DNA of 64,000 nucleotides from Neptunicoccus cionae (GTDB taxonomy: Bacteria > Pseudomonadota > Alphaproteobacteria > Rhodobacterales > Rhodobacteraceae). This document shows, piece by piece, positions 1-7,444 of this stretch (positions within the stretch are counted from its first letter, which is position 1; each line of letters starts with the position of its first letter). The notes beneath the pieces are model-generated. The model worked only from the letters and a program-made list of their open reading frames with translations. It had not been told where the DNA came from and made no database searches. Position numbers and translations under genes: made by a program. Location of the stretch: assembly GCF_014643735.1 (NCBI RefSeq), contig NZ_BMKA01000001.1, positions 62,001 to 126,000 on the forward strand. The letters run 5' to 3'.

Positions 1-266
1 TTGGTTGCGCGGATCGCCGGTTTATCGGTGATCGCCTTGCCGGATTTTATCCGCGCCATCACGGATTGCAGCGCATCCGCACCCATTTCTGCGGCTTCGG
101 TCTCTTCCATGACCACGCCGCCTACGGCTTCGTAACCGCCTAACATGGCGCGGCTCTCGTCCGAGAGGCTCAGATGGGTGGCGACAACGAGGTCGAAGGC
201 CTCGGGCAGGATCCCAGCGGCATAGCCCATCAGAAGTTGTTCGTTCAAAAGATGCTTTACAGTCAT
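1..266 (-). CDS. chrR: Anti-sigma factor ChrR, N-terminal part (cut by window edge)
   Basis: The first 88 codons of a protein starting MTVKHLLNEQLLMGYAAGIL, with LPEAFDLVVATHLSLSD following. This matches the N-terminal zinc-binding anti-sigma domain of ChrR, including the H-x3-C-type region: the His of ATHLSLSD is visible, but the cysteines expected later are not within this fragment. ChrR binds and holds the sigma factor RpoE and releases it under singlet oxygen (family knowledge). Its ATG overlaps the rpoE stop in an ATGA junction, so the pair is translationally coupled. The C-terminal cupin domain lies beyond the window. The identification rests strongly on the rpoE neighbour. Confidence 0.88.
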   Translation of the reverse strand, partial: MTVKHLLNEQLLMGYAAGILPEAFDLVVATHLSLSDESRAMLGGYEAVGGVVMEETEAAEMGADALQSVMARIKSGKAITDKPAIRAT

Positions 267-832
267 TTCACAGGCTCGTTCAGTGTCTGGCGCAGACGTT
301 CCAGCGCCAGCCTAATGCGGGATTTGATTGTACCAAGCGGTAGGCCGGTTTCTTCGGCCAGTTCGGAATGGGACAGATCGCCGTAATAGGCGCGTTTCAC
401 AATGTCTCTTTGCGTTTCTGGCAGCGCATTCAGGGCTGTTGCCAGATGTTCGGTTTCTTGGCTCAGCGCCAGTGCATCCGCCGCTTCGGGTTCGGGTTCC
501 GGTCCCCAAGGCAAATCCTCGGGTTCGGGCCGCGCCGCACGACGGAAGGCGTCGATCTTTTTGTTACGCGCAATCGTGAAGATCCACGTAGCCGCAGAAG
601 CGCGGGACGGATCAAACAGATGGGCCTTGTGCCACAGGGTAATCATCGTTTCCTGCGCACACTCTTCAGCCGTTGCCCCGCTGGCCCCTGATTTGATGAG
701 GAAGCCTTTGATGCGTGGCGCGAAATGGCCGAACAGAGCTGCGAACGCCGCCTCGTCACGGTGATTGCGAACGCGCAGTATTTGCGCATTCCAATCGTCA
801 CCTTGACTGTGCCGCTGCTCAGTAGGGCTCAT
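263..832 (-). CDS. rpoE: ECF RNA polymerase sigma factor RpoE
   Basis: A 189-residue group-IV sigma factor. Region 2 spans about residues 20-95 (DEAAFAALFGHFAPRIKGFL, then AATWIFTIARNKKIDAFRR) and region 4 about 125-180 (LPETQRDIVKRAYYGDLSHSELAEETGLPLGTIKSRIRLALERLR). With ChrR it controls the response to singlet oxygen in Rhodobacter relatives. The reading frame is open further upstream to 1132, but family length and the predicted transcript start near 928 favour MSPTEQRHS at 832; an alternative ATG is at 907. A TGATCC-N18-TATAG promoter read by RpoE itself lies upstream at 934-962, implying autoregulation. Confidence 0.93.
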   Translation of the reverse strand: MSPTEQRHSQGDDWNAQILRVRNHRDEAAFAALFGHFAPRIKGFLIKSGASGATAEECAQETMITLWHKAHLFDPSRASAATWIFTIARNKKIDAFRRAARPEPEDLPWGPEPEPEAADALALSQETEHLATALNALPETQRDIVKRAYYGDLSHSELAEETGLPLGTIKSRIRLALERLRQTLNEPVK

Positions 833-933
833 CTTCAACCTTCGCTTCGACACTCTATGCGGAATAGCGGCTTGGCTATCCTTTCGAGAGGCGTCGTTTT
901 TTTCCATCAGTGATAAAGCGTGTAACATGAACT

Positions 934-962
934 CTATACGCGCGCAAAATGCTGTTGGATCA
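934..962 (-). promoter_or_regulatory. Sigma-E (RpoE) autoregulatory promoter
   Basis: On the minus strand TGATCC (957-962) is followed after exactly 18 bases by TATAG (934-938). This fits the TGATCC-N18-TA pattern of Rhodobacter RpoE promoters. It faces rpoE-chrR, and predicted transcription would begin near 926-929. Confidence 0.8.
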
Positions 963-995
963 TAGTGGCAAAAATTATTTGTGGCCTTGGCAAAG

Positions 996-1024
996 TGATC
1001 CAATCGAAATCGCACTACGTATGG
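996..1024 (+). promoter_or_regulatory. Sigma-E (RpoE) promoter of the 1052-6170 operon
   Basis: TGATCC (996-1001), 18 bases, then TATGG (1020-1024). It has the same geometry as the oppositely facing rpoE promoter 34 bases away. Transcription would start near 1031, about 20 bases before the first gene, whose ATG has the ribosome site AAGGAAG. Confidence 0.82.
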
Positions 1025-1051
1025 TTTGCACACCCTCAATAAGGAAGTCCC

Positions 1052-2338
1052 ATGCCATTTGAATTCGCCCCTGTCGCTCCGGTCAAGATTGCTGTTATCG
1101 GCGCAGGTGTCTCGGGTATGGGGGCGGCACATCTGCTGTCAAAGATCCATAACGTGACCCTGCTGGAAACGGAAACGCGGCTAGGTGGACATGCCCGCAC
1201 AGTGACGGCGGGCAAGAACGGCGACCAGCCGGTAGACACCGGATTTATCGTGTTCAACTACGCTAATTACCCGCGATTGACCGGTTTGTTTAATGAATTG
1301 GATGTTCCCGTCATCAAAAGCGACATGAGCTTTGGGGTGTCAGCGGATAATGGGCGCATTGAATACGCGCTGAACGATCTAGCCGCGTTATTTGCGCAGA
1401 AACGGAATATCGTAAATCCTCTGTTTCTGGGCATGTTGGTGGACATCATGCGGTTCAATTCTAAGGCGGTAGACATGGCCGCTGATCCAGATCTGACCTT
1501 GGGGGAGCTGATGGCCCGCTTGCGGTTGGGGGAGTGGTTCCAGAAATACTATCTACTGCCGTTTTCGGGTGCGATCTGGTCCACCCCATTGGAACAGATG
1601 CTGTCTTTCCCCGCCCAAGCGTTAACGCGGTTTTTCAAGAACCATAACCTGTTGAATATCTACGGACAGCACCAGTGGTACACGGTTAAGGGTGGCTCGG
1701 TCGAGTATGTGCGCAGACTGGAACTGGCGATGCGCCAGCAGGGCTGCGAAATTCGCACCGGCGCGAATGTGAAGGCCGTGCGCCGCAACGCTTCGGGTGT
1801 AGAGGTCCGCCTTGAGGGGGGCACGTGGGAACAGTTCGACCGTGTGGTCTTCGCCTGCCATTCAGATCAGGCGCTGGCGATGCTGACTGACCCAACGTCT
1901 GAAGAATCAGCGACGCTTGGTGCGATCGGCTATCAACTGAACCGCGCTGTTCTGCACGCGGATCCATCAATCATGCCCAAGCGTAAATCCTGCTGGGCAA
2001 GCTGGACCTACACGACCGGACAACAGAAAAAATCCGATCCGGTGGGCATTACCTATTGGATGAACACGCTGCAATCCATCCCCCATGACGACCTGCTGCT
2101 CAGCTCCCTGAACCCGACCAGTGCGATTCGCGAAGAACTGATTTATGAAGAAACCAGCTTCATGCATCCGGTGTTCGACCGTGGCGCATTGGAGGCGCAA
2201 AGCCGGATCAAGTCCTTGCAGGGCCTGAATAATACATGGTTTTGTGGTGCTTATCTGCGTAACGGCTTCCATGAGGACGGATATTCCAGCGCAGTGGATG
2301 TTGCCAACCACATGAAACTGATCCCGCAATGGGCGTAA
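1052..2338 (+). CDS. FAD-dependent amine oxidoreductase (COG2907 type)
   Basis: 428 residues. An N-terminal dinucleotide-binding motif GAGVSG (residues 17-22) is followed by the FAD-contacting stretch LLETETRLGGHARTV. The body (VDTGFIVFNYANYPRL, SFGVSADNGRIEYA, GSVEYVRRL) matches the amine-oxidase/desaturase-like flavoproteins that neighbour DUF1365 and cyclopropane-fatty-acid synthase genes in many proteobacteria. The C-terminus has CGAYLRNGFHEDGYSSAV, the second FAD-binding segment. The substrate is unknown; lipid modification is inferred from neighbours. It is the first gene after an RpoE-type promoter, and its stop overlaps the next gene by 10 bases. Confidence 0.88.
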   Translation: MPFEFAPVAPVKIAVIGAGVSGMGAAHLLSKIHNVTLLETETRLGGHARTVTAGKNGDQPVDTGFIVFNYANYPRLTGLFNELDVPVIKSDMSFGVSADNGRIEYALNDLAALFAQKRNIVNPLFLGMLVDIMRFNSKAVDMAADPDLTLGELMARLRLGEWFQKYYLLPFSGAIWSTPLEQMLSFPAQALTRFFKNHNLLNIYGQHQWYTVKGGSVEYVRRLELAMRQQGCEIRTGANVKAVRRNASGVEVRLEGGTWEQFDRVVFACHSDQALAMLTDPTSEESATLGAIGYQLNRAVLHADPSIMPKRKSCWASWTYTTGQQKKSDPVGITYWMNTLQSIPHDDLLLSSLNPTSAIREELIYEETSFMHPVFDRGALEAQSRIKSLQGLNNTWFCGAYLRNGFHEDGYSSAVDVANHMKLIPQWA

Positions 2339-3093
2339 CCCCCGAACATATCTGTGCAACCACCTATCACGGGCGGCACGGGGCGGTTAAAAACGCCTTC
2401 CGCTACCGTGTGGATTACGTGTTGTCAGACCTGTCCGAGGACGCGCCAAAACCCTTTCTGTTTTCGCGCAACCGCGCCAATCTGACAGCCCTGCATGACG
2501 TGGATCACGGCGGAGCACGTGGGGCGGGGCAAGGTGTTAACTGGGTGCATGAAGTCCTCGCCGATCAGGGAATGGCCCATCTGGCGGATGGCAAAATCCT
2601 GTTGCTCGCACAGCCCAGGGTCTTTGGGCATGTGTTCAATCCTGTCAGTTTCTGGCTGGTGTTCGACCCGCAAAACACCCTGCGCGTTGTGATTGCCGAG
2701 GTGAATAACACCTACGGGGACCGTCACTCCTATCTGTGCCACCACGCTGATCTGGCGCCGATCCTGCCGACGGACCGGCTGAAGGCGCGCAAAGTATTTC
2801 ATGTCTCGCCGTTTCAACCCGTCAGCGGCGAATACAGTTTCCGCTTTGACGTAACCGACGAACACATCGGCATCGTGATCGATTTTCGCAGCAAGGAAAG
2901 TGGTGTGATCGCCACTTTCCACGGCAGGCGGCGGCCCTTGTCCAATCGCTCCATTCTGGGGATGGCTGTGGCGCGGCCTTTCGGATCGCTGCGGGTCATC
3001 GGGTTGATCTACTGGCAGGCGCTGCGTTTGTGGTGGAAGGGGGCAGGCTTTCGCAACCGCCCCGACCCGCCGGAGCAGGAGGTGTCTTCATGA
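2329..3093 (+). CDS. DUF1365 family protein
   Basis: 254 residues with the hallmarks of DUF1365: an N-terminal HGRHGAVKNAFRYRVDY, a central LLLAQPRVFGHVFNPVSFWLVFD and VIAEVNNTYGDRHSYL, then KVFHVSPFQPVSGEYSFRF. The family has no settled biochemical function but co-occurs with FAD amine oxidases and cyclopropane-fatty-acid synthases. It starts inside the end of the preceding gene, so the two are probably co-translated. A C-terminal segment (SLRVIGLIYWQALRLWWKGAGF) could associate with the membrane. Confidence 0.9.
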   Translation: MGVTPEHICATTYHGRHGAVKNAFRYRVDYVLSDLSEDAPKPFLFSRNRANLTALHDVDHGGARGAGQGVNWVHEVLADQGMAHLADGKILLLAQPRVFGHVFNPVSFWLVFDPQNTLRVVIAEVNNTYGDRHSYLCHHADLAPILPTDRLKARKVFHVSPFQPVSGEYSFRFDVTDEHIGIVIDFRSKESGVIATFHGRRRPLSNRSILGMAVARPFGSLRVIGLIYWQALRLWWKGAGFRNRPDPPEQEVSS

Positions 3094-3638
3094 AATGTTC
3101 ATTTATCACCGCCATAGTCATCCTGATCGGGCTGGTCTCGGGCTTGGTAGGTGCTGGGCAGGCCATAGCACAATCGGCGCCGGTGGAAGTTGCGCGATCG
3201 CTTGGCGGTGCATCGTTGAAAGGTACCGCCAGCGCGCGGTTGTGGGGCAAAAAACTCTATGATGCAGAACTTTGGACGGCTTCGGGCGGAACATTTGACC
3301 AGCGGGAACCCTTCGCGCTGACCCTGCGCTATGCCCATGCGTTCAGCGCCGATCTTCTGGCGCGGACTTCGGTAAAAGAGATCGTGCGGGTGGAAGGGGG
3401 GCGTCTATCGGATCACGGCGCTTTGGAGCAACGGCTGCGACGTTGCCTTGTGGATGTTGCTAAGGGTGTTCGGGTGACGGGCGTGTCTCAGGGACCGGAT
3501 CGCGCCAGTCTCTTTGTGAACGGGCGCAAGACCTGTACGCTGACCTACCCGCGGCTGCGGGACCGCTTTTTTGGTATCTGGCTTGCGCCAACGTCCCGTG
3601 ACGCGCGCTCGGCTTCCAGATTGAAGGGGCATAGCTGA
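3090..3638 (+). CDS. Chalcone-isomerase-like exported protein
   Basis: 182 residues. The start at 3090 gives an ATGA overlap with the previous stop and follows the ribosome site GGAGCAGGAGG. Residues 1-28 form a signal peptide (hydrophobic ITAIVILIGLVSGLVGA, then AIAQSAP). The mature part (LKGTASARLWGKKLYDAELWT, FALTLRYAHAFSADLLARTSVKEI) matches the bacterial chalcone isomerase-like family, whose role is not catalysis of flavonoids but probably binding of an acyl or lipid ligand (inference from the fold family). It is part of the sigma-E operon. Confidence 0.8.
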   Translation: MKCSFITAIVILIGLVSGLVGAGQAIAQSAPVEVARSLGGASLKGTASARLWGKKLYDAELWTASGGTFDQREPFALTLRYAHAFSADLLARTSVKEIVRVEGGRLSDHGALEQRLRRCLVDVAKGVRVTGVSQGPDRASLFVNGRKTCTLTYPRLRDRFFGIWLAPTSRDARSASRLKGHS

Positions 3639-4886
3639 ATGGAGCATGGGACCCGCCTTGGTTTGCACCGGTATACGGCCTTTGCGGGTGTTCTCGCGGC
3701 GGCGGGACTGCCGCTTTATATACATGCGCCGAAATTCTATGTGGACCGTTACGACCTCAGCCTGTCTGCCATTGGTGTGGCGCTGCTGGGGCTTCGGGTG
3801 CTGGATTTTGCACAGGATCCGGTTCTGGGGTGGGTGGTAGATCACCTTGGGGCGTGGCGCGGCGTGTTTGCAGGCGGGATGACGGCACTGCTGGCGCTGG
3901 CTATGGTCGGGCTGTTCGCAGTGACAGCGCCGATCAACCCGTTGGTCTGGTTTACCTTATGTCTGGCGGTGCTGTTCACTGCATTCAGCGCCCTGTCGAT
4001 CCTGTTTTATGCGCGCGGTATCTCTAAGGGAAATACGCTCGGTCCGGAGGGGCATCTACGGCTGGCTGGTTGGCGGGAGAGCGGCAGCCTTGCGGGCATT
4101 TGTCTGGCGGCGATCCTGCCAACATTGTTTCTTTATGCAGATTTCAGCGCCCCCTTGGCCCTGTTTGCGCTGGTGTTTTGCGGTGCAGCGGCGGCGGGTG
4201 CGGTCCTGATGCGTCAAGAGTGGCATGCCGATACGGAGCTACCGGAGCAAGGCAGCGTTGCTGCGCTTTTGGCTGACCCCATCCTGCGCCGGTTGTTGCT
4301 GGTTGGCCTACTGAACGCAGCGCCTGCCGCAGTCAGCGCCAGTCTGTTCCTGTTTTTTGTCGAATATCGACTGGGCCATGAAACCGCCGCCGGTCCGTTG
4401 CTGCTGGTGTTCTTTGTCGCGGCTGCCGTTTCGGTTCCGGTCTGGGCGCGGATTGCGGCGCTGCGCGGGGTCCGTTGGACCTTGTTGGCCGGAATGGGGT
4501 TGTCGATTATCGCCTTTAGTTTTGCCATCACGCTGGGGCAGGGGGATGTCTGGCCTTTCGCGCTGGTGTGTCTGGCGTCCGGCGCGGCGCTTGGCGCGGA
4601 TATGACCCTGCTGCCAGCATTGTTTTCGGCGCGGGTGGAACGGGTCCACGGGGCGGGGGGGCAAGCCTTCGGTCTGTGGAATTTCTGCTCAAAACTCACG
4701 CTTGCGATCGCTGCAGCGACCGTGCTGCCGCTGCTGGATCAATCCGGTTTTTCGACCGTACTACCGAACCCACCACAGGTTCTATGGGTCTTGACCCTGA
4801 CCTACGCGGTGATCCCGTCTGTTTTAAAATCCATTGCTTTAGTGGTCCTTTACTGGACCCCGATAGAGGAGAGCTGTCATGCCTGA
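3639..4886 (+). CDS. GPH-family MFS transporter
   Basis: 415 residues with about twelve hydrophobic segments. The GPH/MelB-like features are visible at the N-terminus (YVDRYDLSLSAIGVALLGLRVLDFAQDPVLGWVVDH, the loop 2-3 motif) and in the middle loop (LRLAGWRESGSLAGICLAAILP). These carriers move sugars or other solutes with cations. No substrate can be read here; membership in a lipid-modification operon suggests something other than a sugar. The ATG follows the previous stop directly, and the 3' end overlaps the next gene by 8 bases. Confidence 0.85.
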   Translation: MEHGTRLGLHRYTAFAGVLAAAGLPLYIHAPKFYVDRYDLSLSAIGVALLGLRVLDFAQDPVLGWVVDHLGAWRGVFAGGMTALLALAMVGLFAVTAPINPLVWFTLCLAVLFTAFSALSILFYARGISKGNTLGPEGHLRLAGWRESGSLAGICLAAILPTLFLYADFSAPLALFALVFCGAAAAGAVLMRQEWHADTELPEQGSVAALLADPILRRLLLVGLLNAAPAAVSASLFLFFVEYRLGHETAAGPLLLVFFVAAAVSVPVWARIAALRGVRWTLLAGMGLSIIAFSFAITLGQGDVWPFALVCLASGAALGADMTLLPALFSARVERVHGAGGQAFGLWNFCSKLTLAIAAATVLPLLDQSGFSTVLPNPPQVLWVLTLTYAVIPSVLKSIALVVLYWTPIEESCHA

Positions 4887-5439
4887 TCTTATCCTTTTCG
4901 CGCTTGGTGCTTGTGTTGTGCTGGTGCTGTTTTGGCTGAAGGAACGCTCCACCGGTTTCCAAGCGCAACGCCCGCAGGACTATTTGGATGGCGGGCCGGA
5001 ATTCGATATCCGCCGCCATTTGAACGGGCCAATGTTGTGCGACGGGGTGCTTTACGGGCCGCTTGGCCGCGTGTCATCCCGTTTCACTGCACGGATGCAC
5101 GGCAGTTGGGAAGGAAACACTGGCACGTTGGTTGAGAATTTTCACTATGACAGCGGCACCGAGCAGCGGCGCGAATGGAGCCTGACCAGTGCGAATGACG
5201 GCACGTTCAAAGCAACGGCACCGGACGTGATCGGCACGGGTGAAGGGGTGCAGATGGGATCTGCTATTCGGCTGAAATACCGCATCAAATTGACCGATAG
5301 CGCGGGCGGGCATGAGCTGGATGTCACCGACTGGATTTACCTGCTTGAGAACGGATCGCTGGTGAACCGCAGCCAGATGCGCAAGTTCGGGATCAAGGTC
5401 GCGGAACTGGTCGCAACCATCCGGCCGGAGCCAGCGTGA
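4879..5439 (+). CDS. DUF3833 family membrane-anchored protein
   Basis: 186 residues. A single N-terminal hydrophobic segment (residues 3-19, LILFALGACVVLVLFWL) is followed by the DUF3833 pattern (FDIRRHLNGPMLCDGVLYGPLGRVSSRFTARMHGSWEGNTGTLVENFHYDSG and LTDWIYLLENGSLVNRSQMRKFGIKVAELV). No lipobox is evident, so it is probably a signal anchor facing the periplasm. Function is unknown; family members accompany cyclopropane-fatty-acid synthase and SDR genes. It overlaps both neighbours. Confidence 0.85.
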   Translation: MPDLILFALGACVVLVLFWLKERSTGFQAQRPQDYLDGGPEFDIRRHLNGPMLCDGVLYGPLGRVSSRFTARMHGSWEGNTGTLVENFHYDSGTEQRREWSLTSANDGTFKATAPDVIGTGEGVQMGSAIRLKYRIKLTDSAGGHELDVTDWIYLLENGSLVNRSQMRKFGIKVAELVATIRPEPA

Positions 5440-6170
5440 TGGAGGCGGGACAACGATACTGGCTGGTCGGTGCATCGGAGGGTTTGGGGCGTGCAGTGGC
5501 ACAAAAGCTGTCGGCGCGGGGTGTGGAACTGGCGTTGAGCGCGCGCAGTGAGGATCGCTTGAAAGACCTGTCCGACAGCCTGCCGACCAAGTCTAGCGTG
5601 CATCCGCTGGACGTGCGCAATCTGGATGAGGTGCGCAAGGTGGCGGACGATATCGGACCGCTCGACGGGGTGATTTTCGCCGCCGGTGTGTACTGGCCGA
5701 TGGTAGCGGCAGATTGGGACGGCGAAGCGGTTGAAGCGATGTGCGATATCAACTTCACGGGCGCTGCGCGGGTGATGGGGGCCGTGGTGCCCCAGATGAT
5801 CGCGCGGGATCGGGGCCACGTGGTGCTGATCGGCAGCCTGTCAGGGTTTCGCGGCCTTCCCGGCGCCATTGGCTACGGGGCGAGTAAGGCTGGAGTGATG
5901 CATCTGGCGGAAAACCTGCACGCTGAAACCGTTAAGACGAATGTGAAGGTGCAACTGGTTAATCCGGGCTTTATCAAGACCCGCCTGACCGACAAAAATG
6001 ACTTTAAGATGCCCTTTGTCATGGAGCCGGAACAGGGCGCGGACCATGTGGTCGCGGCAATGGAGGCGTCCCGTTTCCAGACCAGTTTTCCAAGACTGTT
6101 TTCGTGGTTGTTTCGCGGTGCAAATTTCCTGCCTGCACCGCTTTATTACCGGTTGTTTGGTAAAGGCTAA
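5439..6170 (+). CDS. Short-chain dehydrogenase/reductase
   Basis: 243 residues from the ATG that overlaps the previous stop as TGATG; a GTG three bases upstream would add one residue. The cofactor motif GASEGLG (residues 11-17) and the catalytic YGASK motif after SLSGFRGLPGAIG identify a classical SDR. The C-terminus (FPRLFSWLFRGANFLPAPLYYRLFGKG) is basic and amphipathic and may touch the membrane. It is the last gene of the sigma-E operon. Its TAA overlaps the stop of the convergent gene by 4 bases. Confidence 0.9.
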   Translation: MEAGQRYWLVGASEGLGRAVAQKLSARGVELALSARSEDRLKDLSDSLPTKSSVHPLDVRNLDEVRKVADDIGPLDGVIFAAGVYWPMVAADWDGEAVEAMCDINFTGAARVMGAVVPQMIARDRGHVVLIGSLSGFRGLPGAIGYGASKAGVMHLAENLHAETVKTNVKVQLVNPGFIKTRLTDKNDFKMPFVMEPEQGADHVVAAMEASRFQTSFPRLFSWLFRGANFLPAPLYYRLFGKG

Positions 6171-7240
6171 ACCTGCGCCACATGCGCATCAAACATTGCT
6201 TTTGCACCACTCCAGACGCCTTCGTCTATGGAGTTCAAAGTCAAAAGTGACGGCAAAAGCTGTGCTGCGTAGTCGTGCGAGCTTTCGACCGGCAACATCG
6301 AGGGCAAGTTATCAATCGCCGTCACATCTAGGGGCGGCGGACCAGCCGATACCCGCGTGAGGGGGGCGTCAAAGGTAGAGGATTCTTCGTAAATCGGAAT
6401 CGGGTTATAGTCCGAACTCGGGTCGCAACTGACATCTGCGATCACCGACAGTTTGCGCGGGGCGTTCACAGCTGATTTCGGGACAAAGACAGGCACCTGC
6501 GGGTTGGCAAGGATACAGTTAACGAACAGGCTGTGGTCCAGAATTTCGGGAAACGGTCCGCCGTGCGCAGTTTCCGCCATGTCCCATTTTGTGACCGACA
6601 GCCCAAGGGATTGCGCCAGATCAACCGCGCCGCTGCCCACACGCCCCAGCGCACCGATCACGATCATATCCGGCTTCTCAGCGCCCTCTGCCAGCGCGGA
6701 CTTAAGGTCTTGTTCCAGCTCGCTCAGCAGTGCGTTCCGTCCTTGATAGACGTTTATCCGATCAGGTCCGGGGCTATCGGCGGCCTGTTGTGCCGCCCAG
6801 ACTTTTAACCCGACAGCCGCCCCCGCATAGCCTGCCCAATAGCCAAAGGCAGCAACGCGGCGGCCTGACGGATCTGTCAGATATTCAAGATCATACAGTG
6901 TGCCATCACCGTTTTTGAACCGGCGCAGCAAGGCCGGACCGTCCGCCTGTCCCTTATAGGCATGGCCGAACATGATGTGACGATGACGCAAATCAGGGCC
7001 GTCTGGATCCAGTTCTTTTAGTCCAAAGATGATCGCATCGTCTGGGGCGTTCTGCCAGTCTCCAGCGGCTGCAATGGCACAACCTGTGGCGCGGTAGGCG
7101 TCGATCGGGATGGCGCGGGCGTCGGAATCCTCCACTGTGACAGCGTGTCCCGCGGCGATAAAGGCTGCAACGCCTTCAGGGGTGATGCCGACCCTTTGTT
7201 CAGCAGGGCGTTGTTCTGCGCGGACCCATAGATGTACCAT
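6167..7240 (-). CDS. Saccharopine dehydrogenase-like (LYS1-type) oxidoreductase
   Basis: 357 residues. The start MVHLWVRAEQRPAEQRVGITPEGV at 7240 matches the N-terminus of lysine-forming saccharopine dehydrogenases and alanine-dehydrogenase-fold enzymes (E/R-x-P-E-R-R-V pattern). The second domain carries IVIGALGRVGSGAVDLAQSLG, a nucleotide-binding loop, and the end has IDNLPSMLPVESSHDYAAQLLP, typical of the family. Proteobacteria generally use the DAP pathway for lysine, so this is probably in lysine catabolism or on another amino acid (inference). It stands alone as a minus-strand gene between two plus-strand units. Confidence 0.82.
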   Translation of the reverse strand: MVHLWVRAEQRPAEQRVGITPEGVAAFIAAGHAVTVEDSDARAIPIDAYRATGCAIAAAGDWQNAPDDAIIFGLKELDPDGPDLRHRHIMFGHAYKGQADGPALLRRFKNGDGTLYDLEYLTDPSGRRVAAFGYWAGYAGAAVGLKVWAAQQAADSPGPDRINVYQGRNALLSELEQDLKSALAEGAEKPDMIVIGALGRVGSGAVDLAQSLGLSVTKWDMAETAHGGPFPEILDHSLFVNCILANPQVPVFVPKSAVNAPRKLSVIADVSCDPSSDYNPIPIYEESSTFDAPLTRVSAGPPPLDVTAIDNLPSMLPVESSHDYAAQLLPSLLTLNSIDEGVWSGAKAMFDAHVAQV

Positions 7241-7444
7241 AAAGCGCCAATCCTTTGTTTCGGTGTTGTAAGGAACTCTGACGCAAAACTTGCTGCGCTT
7301 CCAGTGTGTACCGCACAAACGCCACGCTGCCTGTGCCAAGCCTTTGCGCGTAAACAGATGCTTATTGGTCGGTTCTTCGCTTTGCGAAACTGGCGGTGTG
7401 TGTTCTAACATCAGCAAATGCAAGATTACGGCGGAGGCTGCGCT

